Of a stretch of DNA of 64,000 nt, positions 47,130 to 56,462 are shown one piece after another (the stretch's first letter is position 1; the number at the start of each line of letters is the position of its first letter). Made by a program: the position numbers and the translations under genes. The stretch is from Segatella oris (GTDB taxonomy: Bacteria; Bacteroidota; Bacteroidia; Bacteroidales; Bacteroidaceae): the NCBI RefSeq assembly GCF_900637655.1, contig NZ_LR134384.1, forward strand, positions 1,364,001-1,428,000, in the 5' to 3' direction. The notes under the pieces are model-generated. The model ran no database searches. It had not been told where the DNA came from and saw nothing but the letters and a program-made list of their open reading frames with translations.

Positions 47130-49639
47130 GAAACAAAAGCAAGATAACGACCCTTGAATCAAAGTTCCCGCTGCTCTCCATAGAGCAGGGCTGTATGGTG
47201 AGCAAGGATGCCGACATTACGGTGGCTTTCCGTGTGGAATTGCCCGAACTCTTTACCGTTACCTCTACAGAATACGAAGCAATGCACTCTGCTTGGCATA
47301 AGGCAATCAAGGTGCTACCCAATTACAGCATCGTACACAAGCAGGACTGGTTCATTAAGGAGGACTATCAAGGAAATCTCTCCGATGACGGACTGAGCTT
47401 CCTTGCCCGTTCCTCTGAACGGCACTTCAATGAGCGTCCGTATCTCCACCACTCAGTCTATCTCTTCCTTACCAAGACGAACAAGCAGCGTATGGCACAA
47501 CAGAGCAATTTCTCTTCGCTCTGCCGTGGACACCTGCTGCCCAAGGAAATCACCAACAAAGATGAGGTGATGAAGTTCATGGAAGCCGTCGATCAGTTCG
47601 AGCGCATCATCAACGACACCGAGCAGCTAAGGATTGTCCGCATGACAGAGGAAGAGTTGGTTGGCACAAATGAAAAGGGTGGACTCTTGGACCGTTATTT
47701 CTCCCTCTCGGAAGAAGGACACGCGTCTTTGGAGGACATCCGTCTGGGCGCAGACCTTGTGCGTGTGGGCGACAATATGCTTTGTCTACACACACTCTCC
47801 GACACGGATGACCTGCCGACAACGGTCAGCACGGACAGCCGATATGAACGACTGTCCACCGACAGAAGTGACTGCCGTCTTTCCTTTGCCTCTCCCGTAG
47901 GGTTGATGCTACCCTGCAACCATATCTATAACCAGTATCTCTTTATCGAGGACAGCGACGCCAACTTGGAACGCTTCGAGAAGCAGGCAAGGAATATGCA
48001 CTCGCTGGCACGCTACAGCCGTAGCAACCAAATCAACGAGGAGTGGATACAGGAGTATCTCAATATTGCCCACTCGCAGGGATTGACCTCTATCCGTGCT
48101 CATTTCAATGTACTGGCATGGAGCAGCGATAAGGAAGAACTTCGCCAGATTAAGAATGACGTGGGCTCTGCACTTGCTCTTATGGAATGCCATCCTCGCC
48201 ACAACACCATTGATGCGGCAACGCTCTACTGGGCAGCCATTCCCGGCAATGCGGCAGACTTTCCAGCAGAAGAGTCATTTTATACTTTCATCGAGCCTGC
48301 CCTCTGCTTCTTTACGGCAGAGACGAACTATAAGGACTCGCTCTCTCCCTTCGGTATCAAGATGGCAGACCGCCTTTCAGGAAAGCCCGTCCACTTGGAT
48401 ATATCGGATTTGCCGATGAAAAAGGGAGTCATCACCAACCGTAACAAGTTCATCTTGGGACCTTCGGGTAGTGGCAAGTCTTTCTTCACCAACCACATGG
48501 TACGCCAGTATTACGAGCAGGGGGCGCACGTCCTCTTGGTTGATACAGGTAACTCATATCAAGGCTTGTGTGAACTTATCCACCGCAAGACCAAGGGTGA
48601 GGACGGTGTGTATTTCACCTATACCAATGAAAATCCGATATCCTTCAACCCTTTCTATACGGATGATTATTTCTTCGATGTAGAGAAAAGGGAGAGTATC
48701 TGTACGCTACTGCTTACACTTTGGAAGAGTGCAGATGAGCATATCACTAAGACCGAGGCTGGCGAACTTGGTTCTGCTGTAAACTCCTATATTGAGCTGA
48801 TATGTGCTGACCACAGCGTTACACCCTGTTTTAATACCTTCTATGAGTATCTGCGGGACGTGTACCGAAAGGATATGGAAAAGCGTGACATTAAGGTAAC
48901 GCTCTCAGACTTCAATATCAATAATCTCCTTACGACACTCAAGCAATACTACAAAGGCGGTCGTTACGACTTCCTTTTGAACTCGGACAAAAACATCGAC
49001 TTGCTCAGTAAACGCTTTATCGTCTTTGAAATCGACCAAGTGAAGGATAACAAGGACCTCTTTCCTGTGGTAACGATTATCATCATGGAAGCCTTCATCA
49101 ACAAGATGCGAAGACTCAAAGGTATCAGGAAAATGATACTCATTGAAGAAGCGTGGAAAGCCATTGCTTCGGCTAGCATAGCAGACTATATAAAATATTT
49201 GTACAAAACGGTGAGAAAGTATTTCGGGGAAGCCATTGTCGTGACGCAGGAGGTGGACGACATCATCCAATCACCCATTGTCAAGGAGAGCATCATCAAC
49301 AACTCCGACTGCAAGATACTGCTTGATCAGCGCAAGTACATGACCAAGTTCGACGGCATACAGGCTATGCTCGGCTTGTCCGAAAAGGAAAAGAGCCAGA
49401 TTCTCTCCATCAACCAGAACAATGACCCGAACCGACTCTACAAGGAAGTGTGGATAGGGCTGGGCGGTATGCAGAGTGCCGTCTATGCCACGGAAGTGAG
49501 CATGGAGGAGTACCTCACCTACACCACGGAGGAAACCGAGAAGGTGGAGGTGATGAACAGGGCGGCACAGCTCGGTGGTGATATCGAAACGGCTATTCGT
49601 CAGCTTGCACAAGAGAAACAGGCTGCGCGAAACCGTTGA
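47126..49639 (+). CDS. traG: TraG, VirB4-family conjugation ATPase
   Basis: An 837-aa ATPase with Walker A GPSGSGKSF at about residues 443-451, Walker B MILIEEAW at about 673-680 and the VirB4 signature sequence around it. It powers assembly of the mating channel and is the largest tra protein. Overlaps traF. The next gene follows only after a 200-bp gap holding a 22-bp repeat array. Confidence 0.93.
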   Translation: MRNKSKITTLESKFPLLSIEQGCMVSKDADITVAFRVELPELFTVTSTEYEAMHSAWHKAIKVLPNYSIVHKQDWFIKEDYQGNLSDDGLSFLARSSERHFNERPYLHHSVYLFLTKTNKQRMAQQSNFSSLCRGHLLPKEITNKDEVMKFMEAVDQFERIINDTEQLRIVRMTEEELVGTNEKGGLLDRYFSLSEEGHASLEDIRLGADLVRVGDNMLCLHTLSDTDDLPTTVSTDSRYERLSTDRSDCRLSFASPVGLMLPCNHIYNQYLFIEDSDANLERFEKQARNMHSLARYSRSNQINEEWIQEYLNIAHSQGLTSIRAHFNVLAWSSDKEELRQIKNDVGSALALMECHPRHNTIDAATLYWAAIPGNAADFPAEESFYTFIEPALCFFTAETNYKDSLSPFGIKMADRLSGKPVHLDISDLPMKKGVITNRNKFILGPSGSGKSFFTNHMVRQYYEQGAHVLLVDTGNSYQGLCELIHRKTKGEDGVYFTYTNENPISFNPFYTDDYFFDVEKRESICTLLLTLWKSADEHITKTEAGELGSAVNSYIELICADHSVTPCFNTFYEYLRDVYRKDMEKRDIKVTLSDFNINNLLTTLKQYYKGGRYDFLLNSDKNIDLLSKRFIVFEIDQVKDNKDLFPVVTIIIMEAFINKMRRLKGIRKMILIEEAWKAIASASIADYIKYLYKTVRKYFGEAIVVTQEVDDIIQSPIVKESIINNSDCKILLDQRKYMTKFDGIQAMLGLSEKEKSQILSINQNNDPNRLYKEVWIGLGGMQSAVYATEVSMEEYLTYTTEETEKVEVMNRAAQLGGDIETAIRQLAQEKQAARNR

Positions 49640-49680
49640 CCGGACAAAATTTATAAAGGATGTACTAATTTAACCAAACG

Positions 49681-49753
49681 TGTCCAAACAATTGGATTAG
49701 TTTGTCCAACGAATTGGACAGGCGTGTCCAAAGACTTGGACTAACTTGTCCAA
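49681..49753. repeat. 22-bp tandem array of TGTCCAA-N4-TTGGACA palindromes
   Basis: TGTCCAA recurs at 49681, 49703, 49725 and 49747, exactly 22 bp apart. The first three are palindromes closed by TTGGATT, TTGGACA and TTGGACT after a 4-bp centre. Twenty-two bp is two helical turns, so protein dimers would line up on one face of the DNA. It lies between traG and traI, about 90 bp before the traI start, and probably regulates the downstream tra genes. Confidence 0.75.
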
Positions 49754-49839
49754 CTTATCTATATAACAGCAAGCTGAATAGACATCCCTTAGTGGACATT
49801 CAGACAAACATAGTATTCACATCATAAACAAAAAGAACA

Positions 49840-50472
49840 ATGAGAACAAGAATTTTAATGCTGCTGATGGGCACCGTCCTTTTATTCAGCGGAAAGGCCC
49901 ACGCACAGTGGGTGGTGACTGATCCCGGTAACTTCGCCGGCAACATCGTCAATTCGGTCAAGGAGATAGCCACCGCCTCCAAGACGGTGAAGAACACCTT
50001 GGACGGATTCAAGGAGGTGGAAAAACTCTACAACGACACCAAGAAGTATTACGATGCGCTTAAGAAGGTGAACAATCTCATCGGAGATGCCTACAAGGTC
50101 AAGGAGTGCATCCTGATGGTGGGCAACATCTCGGAGATTTACGTCACCTCGTATAAGAAAATGCTCTCGGACAAGAACTTCCGCCCTTCAGAACTTGCTG
50201 CAATGGCTTCGGGCTATGCCAAGCTTCTGGAGCAGAGCGGTGAGAGTCTCAAGGAACTCAAGTCCATCGTCAAGTCGGGTGTTCTCTCGATGAACGACCA
50301 CGAGCGTATGCAGGCCATCGACCGTATTTATACCACGCTTAGGGAAAACCGTTCGCTCGTGTCGTATTACACAAGGAAGAACATCTCCGTAAGTTACGTC
50401 CGTGCCCGTGAGAAGAACAACCTTGCCTCTGTCAAGGCGCTCTACGGCAATACGGCAAGCAGGTATTGGTAA
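49840..50472 (+). CDS. traI: TraI (DUF4141), periplasmic conjugation protein
   Basis: A 210-aa protein with a signal peptide (ends GKAHAQW) and a helical body with repeated Lys-rich heptads (residues 35-90). DUF4141 proteins are periplasmic, VirB5-like in position, before the VirB6-like traJ. It starts about 90 bp after the 22-bp array. Confidence 0.85.
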   Translation: MRTRILMLLMGTVLLFSGKAHAQWVVTDPGNFAGNIVNSVKEIATASKTVKNTLDGFKEVEKLYNDTKKYYDALKKVNNLIGDAYKVKECILMVGNISEIYVTSYKKMLSDKNFRPSELAAMASGYAKLLEQSGESLKELKSIVKSGVLSMNDHERMQAIDRIYTTLRENRSLVSYYTRKNISVSYVRAREKNNLASVKALYGNTASRYW

Positions 50473-50519
50473 TTAAGTTATTGGTAATTGGTCATTCATA
50501 CATCTAAACACACTTGCTT

Positions 50520-51557
50520 ATGGATTTTGCCAGTTTACATGAGCTGCTACGCTCAACCTATGACGAGATGATGCCACTCTGTGCCCAGATGACGGGTATT
50601 GCCAAAGGCATTGCAGGCTTGGGTGCACTCTTTTATATTGCCCTTCGGGTATGGGCTTCCATTGCCCGTGCCGAGGCGATAGATGTTTTCCCACTTCTCC
50701 GACCTTTTGTCTTAGGCTTTTGTATAATGTTCTTTCCGACAGTCGTACTGGGTACGATGAATGCCGTTCTCTCGCCCGTAGTGCAGGGAACGGAGATGAT
50801 GGTACACCAGCAGGAGGGGAACCTTGCCGAGCTTACTGCCAAGCGTGACAAGTTGCAAGAGGAAGCCTACCTTAGAAATCCTGAGACAGCCTACCTTGTC
50901 TCCAACGAGAAATTCGATGAGAAGATAGAGGAGATGGGTATCATTGGGCCTGAAGATGCCGTGACGATAGCGGGTATGTATGCCGAGCGTGCTGCCTATC
51001 AGACCAAGCAGTGGATCATGAAGATGGTACACGACCTTTTAGAACTTCTGTTCCATGCTGCAGGGCTTATCATCGACACGCTACGCACCTTCATACTCAT
51101 CGTCCTTGCCATTCTCGGTCCGATAGTCTTCGGCATTGCCGTATGGGATGGTCTTGCTGGCTCACTTACGGCATGGTTCTCACGCTATATCTCTGTCTAC
51201 CTGTGGCTGCCTGTCAGTTCTATTCTTACGGCACTGCTTACGAAAATACAGGTGCTGATGATAGAGAAGGATATCGAAGCACTCAGTGACCCTAACTACC
51301 TGCCTGATTCGGGAACGTGGTACTACATCGTCTTCTTCCTTATCGGTATTGTAGGCTACTTCTGTGTACCTACTGTGGCAGGCTGGATTATCGAAGCTGG
51401 AGGTGGTATCGGCTCATACGGTCGTAATGTCAACCAGACAGCACAGCATGGTGCGCAAGGCGCATATACTGGTGGCAAGGCTGCTATGGCTGGCGCAGGT
51501 GCTGCTGTGGGAAATGTCGGTGGACGTATCAAGGGTGCACTGCTCAAAGGAAAATAG
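50520..51557 (+). CDS. traJ: TraJ, VirB6-like multi-pass membrane protein
   Basis: A 345-aa polytopic membrane protein starting at ATG 50520 (a TTG at 50514 adds two residues). Several helices (residues 25-90 and 165-290), with a glycine-rich C-terminus. It corresponds to VirB6, the inner-membrane channel part, between traI and traK. Confidence 0.88.
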   Translation: MDFASLHELLRSTYDEMMPLCAQMTGIAKGIAGLGALFYIALRVWASIARAEAIDVFPLLRPFVLGFCIMFFPTVVLGTMNAVLSPVVQGTEMMVHQQEGNLAELTAKRDKLQEEAYLRNPETAYLVSNEKFDEKIEEMGIIGPEDAVTIAGMYAERAAYQTKQWIMKMVHDLLELLFHAAGLIIDTLRTFILIVLAILGPIVFGIAVWDGLAGSLTAWFSRYISVYLWLPVSSILTALLTKIQVLMIEKDIEALSDPNYLPDSGTWYYIVFFLIGIVGYFCVPTVAGWIIEAGGGIGSYGRNVNQTAQHGAQGAYTGGKAAMAGAGAAVGNVGGRIKGALLKGK

Positions 51558-51607
51558 AAATGGAGCAACTATACTTAATAAATCAACAGATATAAAAGAA
51601 AAAAGAA

Positions 51608-52231
51608 ATGGAATTCAAATCACTTGGTAATATCGAGACTTCATTCAGGCAGATAAGACTCTATGCCTTTGTCTTTGCCATCGTCTGCGTGGCAGTAAGC
51701 GGTTATGCCGTCTATGCCTCGTACAGCTTCGCAAAGGAGCAGCGGGAGAAAATCTATGTGCTTGACCAGGGAAAGTCGCTCATGCTGGCTCTCAGTCAGG
51801 ATGCAAGCCGAAATCGTCCCGTAGAGGCAAGGGAACACGTGCGTCGTTTCCATGAGCTGTTCTTCACCATCGCACCCGACAAGGATGCCATTGAGAAGAA
51901 CATGGAGCGTGCCTTCGTGCTGTGTGACAAGTCGGCTTTCAACTATTACAAGGACTTGGCAGAGAAGGGCTATTATAACCGCGCCATATCGGGTAATGTC
52001 AATCAGCGCATAGAGGTGGACTCTATCCACTGTAACTTTAATACTTACCCTTATGCCGTAACGACCTATGCAAGGGAGTTTATCGTCCGTCAGAGTAACG
52101 TTACAGAGCGTAGTCTTGTTACGACCTGCACGTTGCAGAACTCTGTCCGTTCGGACAACAACCCACAAGGCTTCCTGATGGAGAACTTCCTCGTCAAGGA
52201 GAACAGGGATATACAGACTTATAAACGATAA
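51608..52231 (+). CDS. traK: TraK, conjugation protein
   Basis: A 207-aa protein with one N-terminal membrane helix (about residues 16-36, LYAFVFAIVCVAVSGYAVYAS) and a soluble periplasmic domain. It is VirB8-like by layout. Followed after 4 bases by traL. Confidence 0.88.
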   Translation: MEFKSLGNIETSFRQIRLYAFVFAIVCVAVSGYAVYASYSFAKEQREKIYVLDQGKSLMLALSQDASRNRPVEAREHVRRFHELFFTIAPDKDAIEKNMERAFVLCDKSAFNYYKDLAEKGYYNRAISGNVNQRIEVDSIHCNFNTYPYAVTTYAREFIVRQSNVTERSLVTTCTLQNSVRSDNNPQGFLMENFLVKENRDIQTYKR

Positions 52232-52235
52232 GGCT

Positions 52236-52538
52236 ATGGCAAGGAAAAGAAACTTCTTACTCTCACGTCAATATCTGCGCTTTCACCTATGGCTTCGACA
52301 TCGGTGTGAACGGCTCACGATAAGGCAGAGAAAGGAAATCGTCTATGGGCTGAGTTTCATCTATCTGCTCTGCTCACTCTGGATGATAGCGCAGTTCTTC
52401 CTTCCTCCAAAGAAGGAGAAACTACCCATCCCCACGGGAAAGCTGACGGACAGTCCGATACGGACGGACAGCATTTTACAAGAGTTACACGGCAATTTTT
52501 ACCTACAACATCATCAAACAATCAAAGAAAATGGATAA
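52236..52538 (+). CDS. traL: TraL (DUF3989), small membrane protein
   Basis: A 100-aa protein with a basic N-terminus (RQRKEIVYG) and a single membrane helix at about 40-57 followed by a Pro-rich stretch. DUF3989, small TraL-type, overlapping the start of traM by eight bases. Confidence 0.75.
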   Translation: MARKRNFLLSRQYLRFHLWLRHRCERLTIRQRKEIVYGLSFIYLLCSLWMIAQFFLPPKKEKLPIPTGKLTDSPIRTDSILQELHGNFYLQHHQTIKENG

Positions 52539-53799
52539 TAAACAGAAAGAACAAATGAAAAAAGGCTTGGTCTTCGGAGGACTGGGACTGCTGTTTGCCC
52601 TCTCGATGTGGTTTATCTTCGCCCCTTCGGGCAAGGATAAGACTGCAGCGGAGCAGGGACTCAATGACAGCATCCCGCAGGCAACGACAGAAAAGCTCAC
52701 CGAAAACAAGCTCAAAGCCTATGAATTAGGCGACAAGGCACACGAGGAGGAACAGACTCGCGAGGAGATGGGCAGACTATCGGACTATTTTGCACAGAAC
52801 ACAGCTCCATCAGAGGAGCAGCGTGCAGAAACAGCTGCTTCTACGGCAAAGATAGAAAACTCCATGCATCGCTATGAGGAGAACAATCGCCTCTTGAACT
52901 CCTTTTACGCTCCCGATCCACACGAGCAGGAGCGTGAAGCCTTGCGCTCGGAGATAGATAATCTAAAGAAAGAACTATCTCAAAAGGATACTAAGGAGGA
53001 CAATGAAGAGAAACGACAGCTTGCACTGATGGAAAAGAGCTATCAGATGGCAGCGAAGTATCTTCCCAAAGCATCAACTCCACCTACCTTCAATAATGGT
53101 CTGGCGGCAGGAAATGAAAAAACGGAAGGAGCAGCAGGTGGCTCTGACGCCGCTAAGGGCAAGACCATGCAGAATGAAAAGCCTGCAATGGAAGTTCTGC
53201 CGGAGCGTAGACAGATAGTATCTTCACTTAATCAGCCTATGAGCGATGTGTACTTTATGGAGGAATACGGCAAGAAGGCTCGTAATATGGGCTTTCATTC
53301 GATTACCAATAGTTCTCCATCTTTGATGCGCAATACACTGAAAGTTGTAGTGGACAGGACTACTATTCTTAAGGAGGGTGACAATGTCGTACTCCGTCTG
53401 CTTGAAAGTGCCAAGGTACAGGGCTTGCGCATTCCACGACAGAGCCGACTCATAGCTGTCGCCAAGATTGAGGGTAACCGTATGCACCTGCTTGTCAAAA
53501 GCATTGAGGTGGACGGACATATCATAGCCGTCAAGCTCTCGGCATACGACACAGACGGACAGGAGGGTGTGTATATCCCCGGTTCGGAAGATGTAAATGC
53601 GCTTAAAGAAGTCGGGGCGAACATTGGCGGTTCAATGGGAACATCTTTTACCTTTGCTTCCTCTGCCAAGGACCAGATTATCTCCGAGGCTGCCCGTGGG
53701 GTGATGCAGGGTGCAAGTCAGCTGCTTCAGAAGAAACTGCGCACTATCAAGGTAACGCTTAAGGGTGGCTACCGCCTTTTCTTGGTTCAGTCCAAATAA
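52531..53799 (+). CDS. traM: TraM, VirB10-like conjugation protein
   Basis: A 422-aa protein with a short cytoplasmic N-terminus, one membrane helix (about residues 13-30, GLVFGGLGLLFALSMWFIF), a helical acidic linker (60-220) and a C-terminal beta domain (VVLRLLESAKVQGLRIPRQS, about 290 on). This is the VirB10-like component bridging the membranes. Confidence 0.88.
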   Translation: MDNKQKEQMKKGLVFGGLGLLFALSMWFIFAPSGKDKTAAEQGLNDSIPQATTEKLTENKLKAYELGDKAHEEEQTREEMGRLSDYFAQNTAPSEEQRAETAASTAKIENSMHRYEENNRLLNSFYAPDPHEQEREALRSEIDNLKKELSQKDTKEDNEEKRQLALMEKSYQMAAKYLPKASTPPTFNNGLAAGNEKTEGAAGGSDAAKGKTMQNEKPAMEVLPERRQIVSSLNQPMSDVYFMEEYGKKARNMGFHSITNSSPSLMRNTLKVVVDRTTILKEGDNVVLRLLESAKVQGLRIPRQSRLIAVAKIEGNRMHLLVKSIEVDGHIIAVKLSAYDTDGQEGVYIPGSEDVNALKEVGANIGGSMGTSFTFASSAKDQIISEAARGVMQGASQLLQKKLRTIKVTLKGGYRLFLVQSK

Positions 53800-53847
53800 A
53801 ACAATCGAAAATGATAAGTAAAAAATAACATCAAATCAAAAGGAACA

Positions 53848-54798
53848 ATGAAGAAAATTATTTTATCAATGGCTATGCTTACCTTGGTGGGAGCAACAGC
53901 CACAGCACAGGAAAACAATGATGGTCTGACACCAAGCCGTCCGCTTACTTCGGGTGAGCTTTTTCAAGGTATGAGCCGTTCCATTCCTAACGGGCGTGTC
54001 GTCCTGCCGTATGGTCTGGACGTTACCTTTGACAAGACCGTGCATCTTATCTTCCCTTCTACTATCCGCTATGTAGACTTAGGTTCACAGAACATCATCG
54101 CAGGGAAAGCGGAGGATGCTGAGAACGTACTGCGTGTAAAGGCTTCGGTGAAGGACTTTGAGACGGAAACCAATATGAGTGTCATCTGTGAGGACGGCTC
54201 TTTCTATGCTTTCAACGTAAAATATGCCGATGAGCCAGAGAAGTTAAGCATTGAGATGAAAGACTTCTTGTCACCAACGGACGGACGCCTGCCAAGCAAT
54301 CGCTCTGACATTTACTTCAAGGAACTCGGCAACGAGTCGCCCGTATTAGTAAAACTGATGATGCAGACTATCTATCAGAATGACAGACGCTGCATTAAGC
54401 ACATCGGTGCACAGCAGTTCGGTATGAAGTTTCTACTTCGTGGTTTGTATGCCCATAACGGCTTGCTGTATTTCCACATTCGTATGGAAAACGGCACGAA
54501 TATGCCATACTCGGTGGACTTCATCACGTTCAAGGTGGTGGATAAGAAGATGGCAAAGCGCACGGCCATACAAGAGCAGGTGTTACAGCCACTTCGCGCC
54601 TATAACCAGGTGATGCAGGTGCGTGGCATGGGTAGTGAACGCGCTGTGTTTGCGCTCGAGCAGTTTTCTCTTGCAGAAGACAAGCAGCTTGAAGTGACGC
54701 TCTATGAGAGAAATGGCGGTCGTACGCTGACCTTCTATGTAACGGCAGAAGACCTGCAGCTGGCAAAGAAGATTGATAACCTCAAACTGAAATGGTAG
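53848..54798 (+). CDS. traN: TraN (DUF4138), VirB9-like outer-membrane channel protein
   Basis: A 316-aa protein with a signal peptide (ending ATATAQE) and a beta-rich body, VTFDKTVHLIFPSTIRYVD being the family start. DUF4138/TraN is the VirB9-like partner of traM in the outer-membrane channel. Confidence 0.88.
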   Translation: MKKIILSMAMLTLVGATATAQENNDGLTPSRPLTSGELFQGMSRSIPNGRVVLPYGLDVTFDKTVHLIFPSTIRYVDLGSQNIIAGKAEDAENVLRVKASVKDFETETNMSVICEDGSFYAFNVKYADEPEKLSIEMKDFLSPTDGRLPSNRSDIYFKELGNESPVLVKLMMQTIYQNDRRCIKHIGAQQFGMKFLLRGLYAHNGLLYFHIRMENGTNMPYSVDFITFKVVDKKMAKRTAIQEQVLQPLRAYNQVMQVRGMGSERAVFALEQFSLAEDKQLEVTLYERNGGRTLTFYVTAEDLQLAKKIDNLKLKW

Positions 54799-54803
54799 AC
54801 ATT

Positions 54804-55385
54804 ATGAAGAAGAAAATCATTTTATCGGTTTGTGCAGCGGTAGCAATGGCTTTTAGCTTGCCATCGCAGGCACAGCGGCTTATCCCCAAACAGCGTGGGA
54901 TTGAAGTCTTAGGGAGTGTTCCGCTTATCAAGGGTGAAAAGTTCCTTGCAGCTGGCAATTTCGGCATGGGAGCATCACTCACCCGATATCTGGGGCGTGA
55001 GAACTATACCTTTGTTATGGCAGAGTATGAACAGCAGAATATGCCGTACAGAAGTTATAACGTAAAACTCAAGGATGCACTCTTGCAGGTGGGCTATATG
55101 TACCCTGTTCTTTCCGATAGAGGTAAGAATGTGTTTCTCTATGGTGGCATATCCGCCTTGGGTGGTTATGAACAGCTGAACGAGGACAAAAAGCTGCTGC
55201 CCGATGGGGCGACGCTGCTCGACCGCTCCCGCTTTGTCTATGGCGGTGCCGTGCATGGTTCGGTGGAAGTGTTCCTAACAGACAGGGTTCTCTTTCTTGT
55301 AAAGGCGCAGGGCCATTTCCTCTTTGGCTCGGACGTGCATCGTTTCCGTCCGGCTGTTTCAGCAGGACTAAGGTTTAACTTTTAA
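54804..55385 (+). CDS. traO: TraO, conjugation protein
   Basis: A 193-aa protein from the ATG at 54804, which starts the signal peptide MKKKIILSVCAAVAMAFSLP; a further ATG at 54792 overlaps traN. The mature part looks like a small outer-membrane beta-barrel (GASLTRYLGRENYTFVMAEYE, final F). In CTnDOT, traO precedes traP; here no traP-type primase follows and traQ is next. Confidence 0.82.
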   Translation: MKKKIILSVCAAVAMAFSLPSQAQRLIPKQRGIEVLGSVPLIKGEKFLAAGNFGMGASLTRYLGRENYTFVMAEYEQQNMPYRSYNVKLKDALLQVGYMYPVLSDRGKNVFLYGGISALGGYEQLNEDKKLLPDGATLLDRSRFVYGGAVHGSVEVFLTDRVLFLVKAQGHFLFGSDVHRFRPAVSAGLRFNF

Positions 55386-55397
55386 GTAGAAGAAAAG

Positions 55398-55856
55398 ATG
55401 AAGAAGATATTGAATACGATTTGGGTAATGGGTGTGCTGACCCTTGCCGTGTTTTGCCTATCTGCTTGTGATAGGGATTTGGATGTTCAGCAGTCTTATC
55501 CGTTTACGGTGGAAACAATGCCAGTTCAGAAGGACATTATAAGGGGGCAGACGGCTGAGATACGCTGCACGCTGAAGCGAGGCGGTGAGTTTGCCGACAC
55601 TCGCTATACGATACGTTATTTCCAGTCTGATGGCAAAGGTTTGCTAAGAAATGATAACGGTATGGTGTTCAAGCCTAACGACCGCTATCCGCTGACGAAG
55701 GATGTGTTCCGCTTGTACTACACTTCGTTGTCATCTGACCGTCAGACGATTGATGTATATGTGGAGGATAATTTCGGCAGGGTTCAGCAGCTGACCTTTA
55801 GTTTTAACAACGAGCGGGAAGAGGGCAAGGATAAGCCTGCATCTTCTCGCCACTAA
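55398..55856 (+). CDS. traQ: TraQ (DUF3872) lipoprotein
   Basis: A 152-aa lipoprotein: lipobox LSAC in the signal (CLSACDRDLDVQ), then a beta-sandwich-like domain (YPFTVETMPVQKDIIRGQT). It follows traO by 12 bases. DUF3872 is the usual gene at this place in CTnDOT-like tra operons. Confidence 0.85.
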   Translation: MKKILNTIWVMGVLTLAVFCLSACDRDLDVQQSYPFTVETMPVQKDIIRGQTAEIRCTLKRGGEFADTRYTIRYFQSDGKGLLRNDNGMVFKPNDRYPLTKDVFRLYYTSLSSDRQTIDVYVEDNFGRVQQLTFSFNNEREEGKDKPASSRH

Positions 55857-55867
55857 GACCATAATTG

Positions 55868-56374
55868 ATGCGAACGATAAATGCTTTCATTTTACTTTGT
55901 GTATTCTGCCTGTTCTGTCAGCCGACCCTTGCTCAGCGCAGGGTGCGGCTGGCAGACTTGCCACCTTTTGAGCGTGCAGTTGTCGTAGTGAAATACTTTG
56001 AGGGTATGCACGGCTGGAAGAATTATCCGTATGTTGGATATGGGCATCAGCTGCAACCAGGAGAGCGTTTCACAGCGGATATGACGGAACGGCAGGCAGA
56101 CTCCCTGCTCCGTGCCGACCTTTGGAAATGCTTTGAACACTTCAAAGGGTATGGTAAGGATGCCCTGCTGCTGACCTTGCTTGCCTACAATGTGGGTGTA
56201 GGGCGATTGCTTGGATATGGTAAGCACCCAAAGAGTAAGCTACTGCGAAAGATAGAGGCTGGAGATAGAAACTTCTATTGGGAGTATGTTTCGTTTTGCC
56301 GATATAAGGGTAAAGTTTTGAATGGGTTAGTCAAACGCCGAAAGGTTGAGTTTGCGTTGTTCTTTATCATCTGA
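55868..56374 (+). CDS. Lysozyme (GH24-type) of the tra operon
   Basis: A 168-aa exported protein (signal ends QPTLAQR). It has the lysozyme signature KYFEG followed by YVGYGHQL (residues about 35-60), with the catalytic Glu in FEG. Such enzymes open the peptidoglycan for the secretion channel and end many Bacteroides tra operons. The start at 55868 is preferred to the TTG three bases upstream. Confidence 0.82.
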   Translation: MRTINAFILLCVFCLFCQPTLAQRRVRLADLPPFERAVVVVKYFEGMHGWKNYPYVGYGHQLQPGERFTADMTERQADSLLRADLWKCFEHFKGYGKDALLLTLLAYNVGVGRLLGYGKHPKSKLLRKIEAGDRNFYWEYVSFCRYKGKVLNGLVKRRKVEFALFFII

Positions 56375-56430
56375 CTATATTAAACCAAGAATTATTCCTA
56401 TGATGTTGTTTCTATTTTGCTGAAAAATTG

Positions 56431-56438
56431 TAACTTTG
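56431..56438 (+). promoter_or_regulatory. -7 element of the DJ-1/PfpI gene
   Basis: TAACTTTG at 56431-56438, 25 bases before the ATG at 56463. No clear TTTG at the usual -33 distance. Suggests that the gene has its own promoter rather than being read from tra. Confidence 0.5.
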
Positions 56439-56462
56439 TATTACGATTAAATAGGATAAGCA

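Noticed and set aside
51641..52168. 175-aa minus-strand ORF inside traK
   Set aside because: Shadow of traK without family features.
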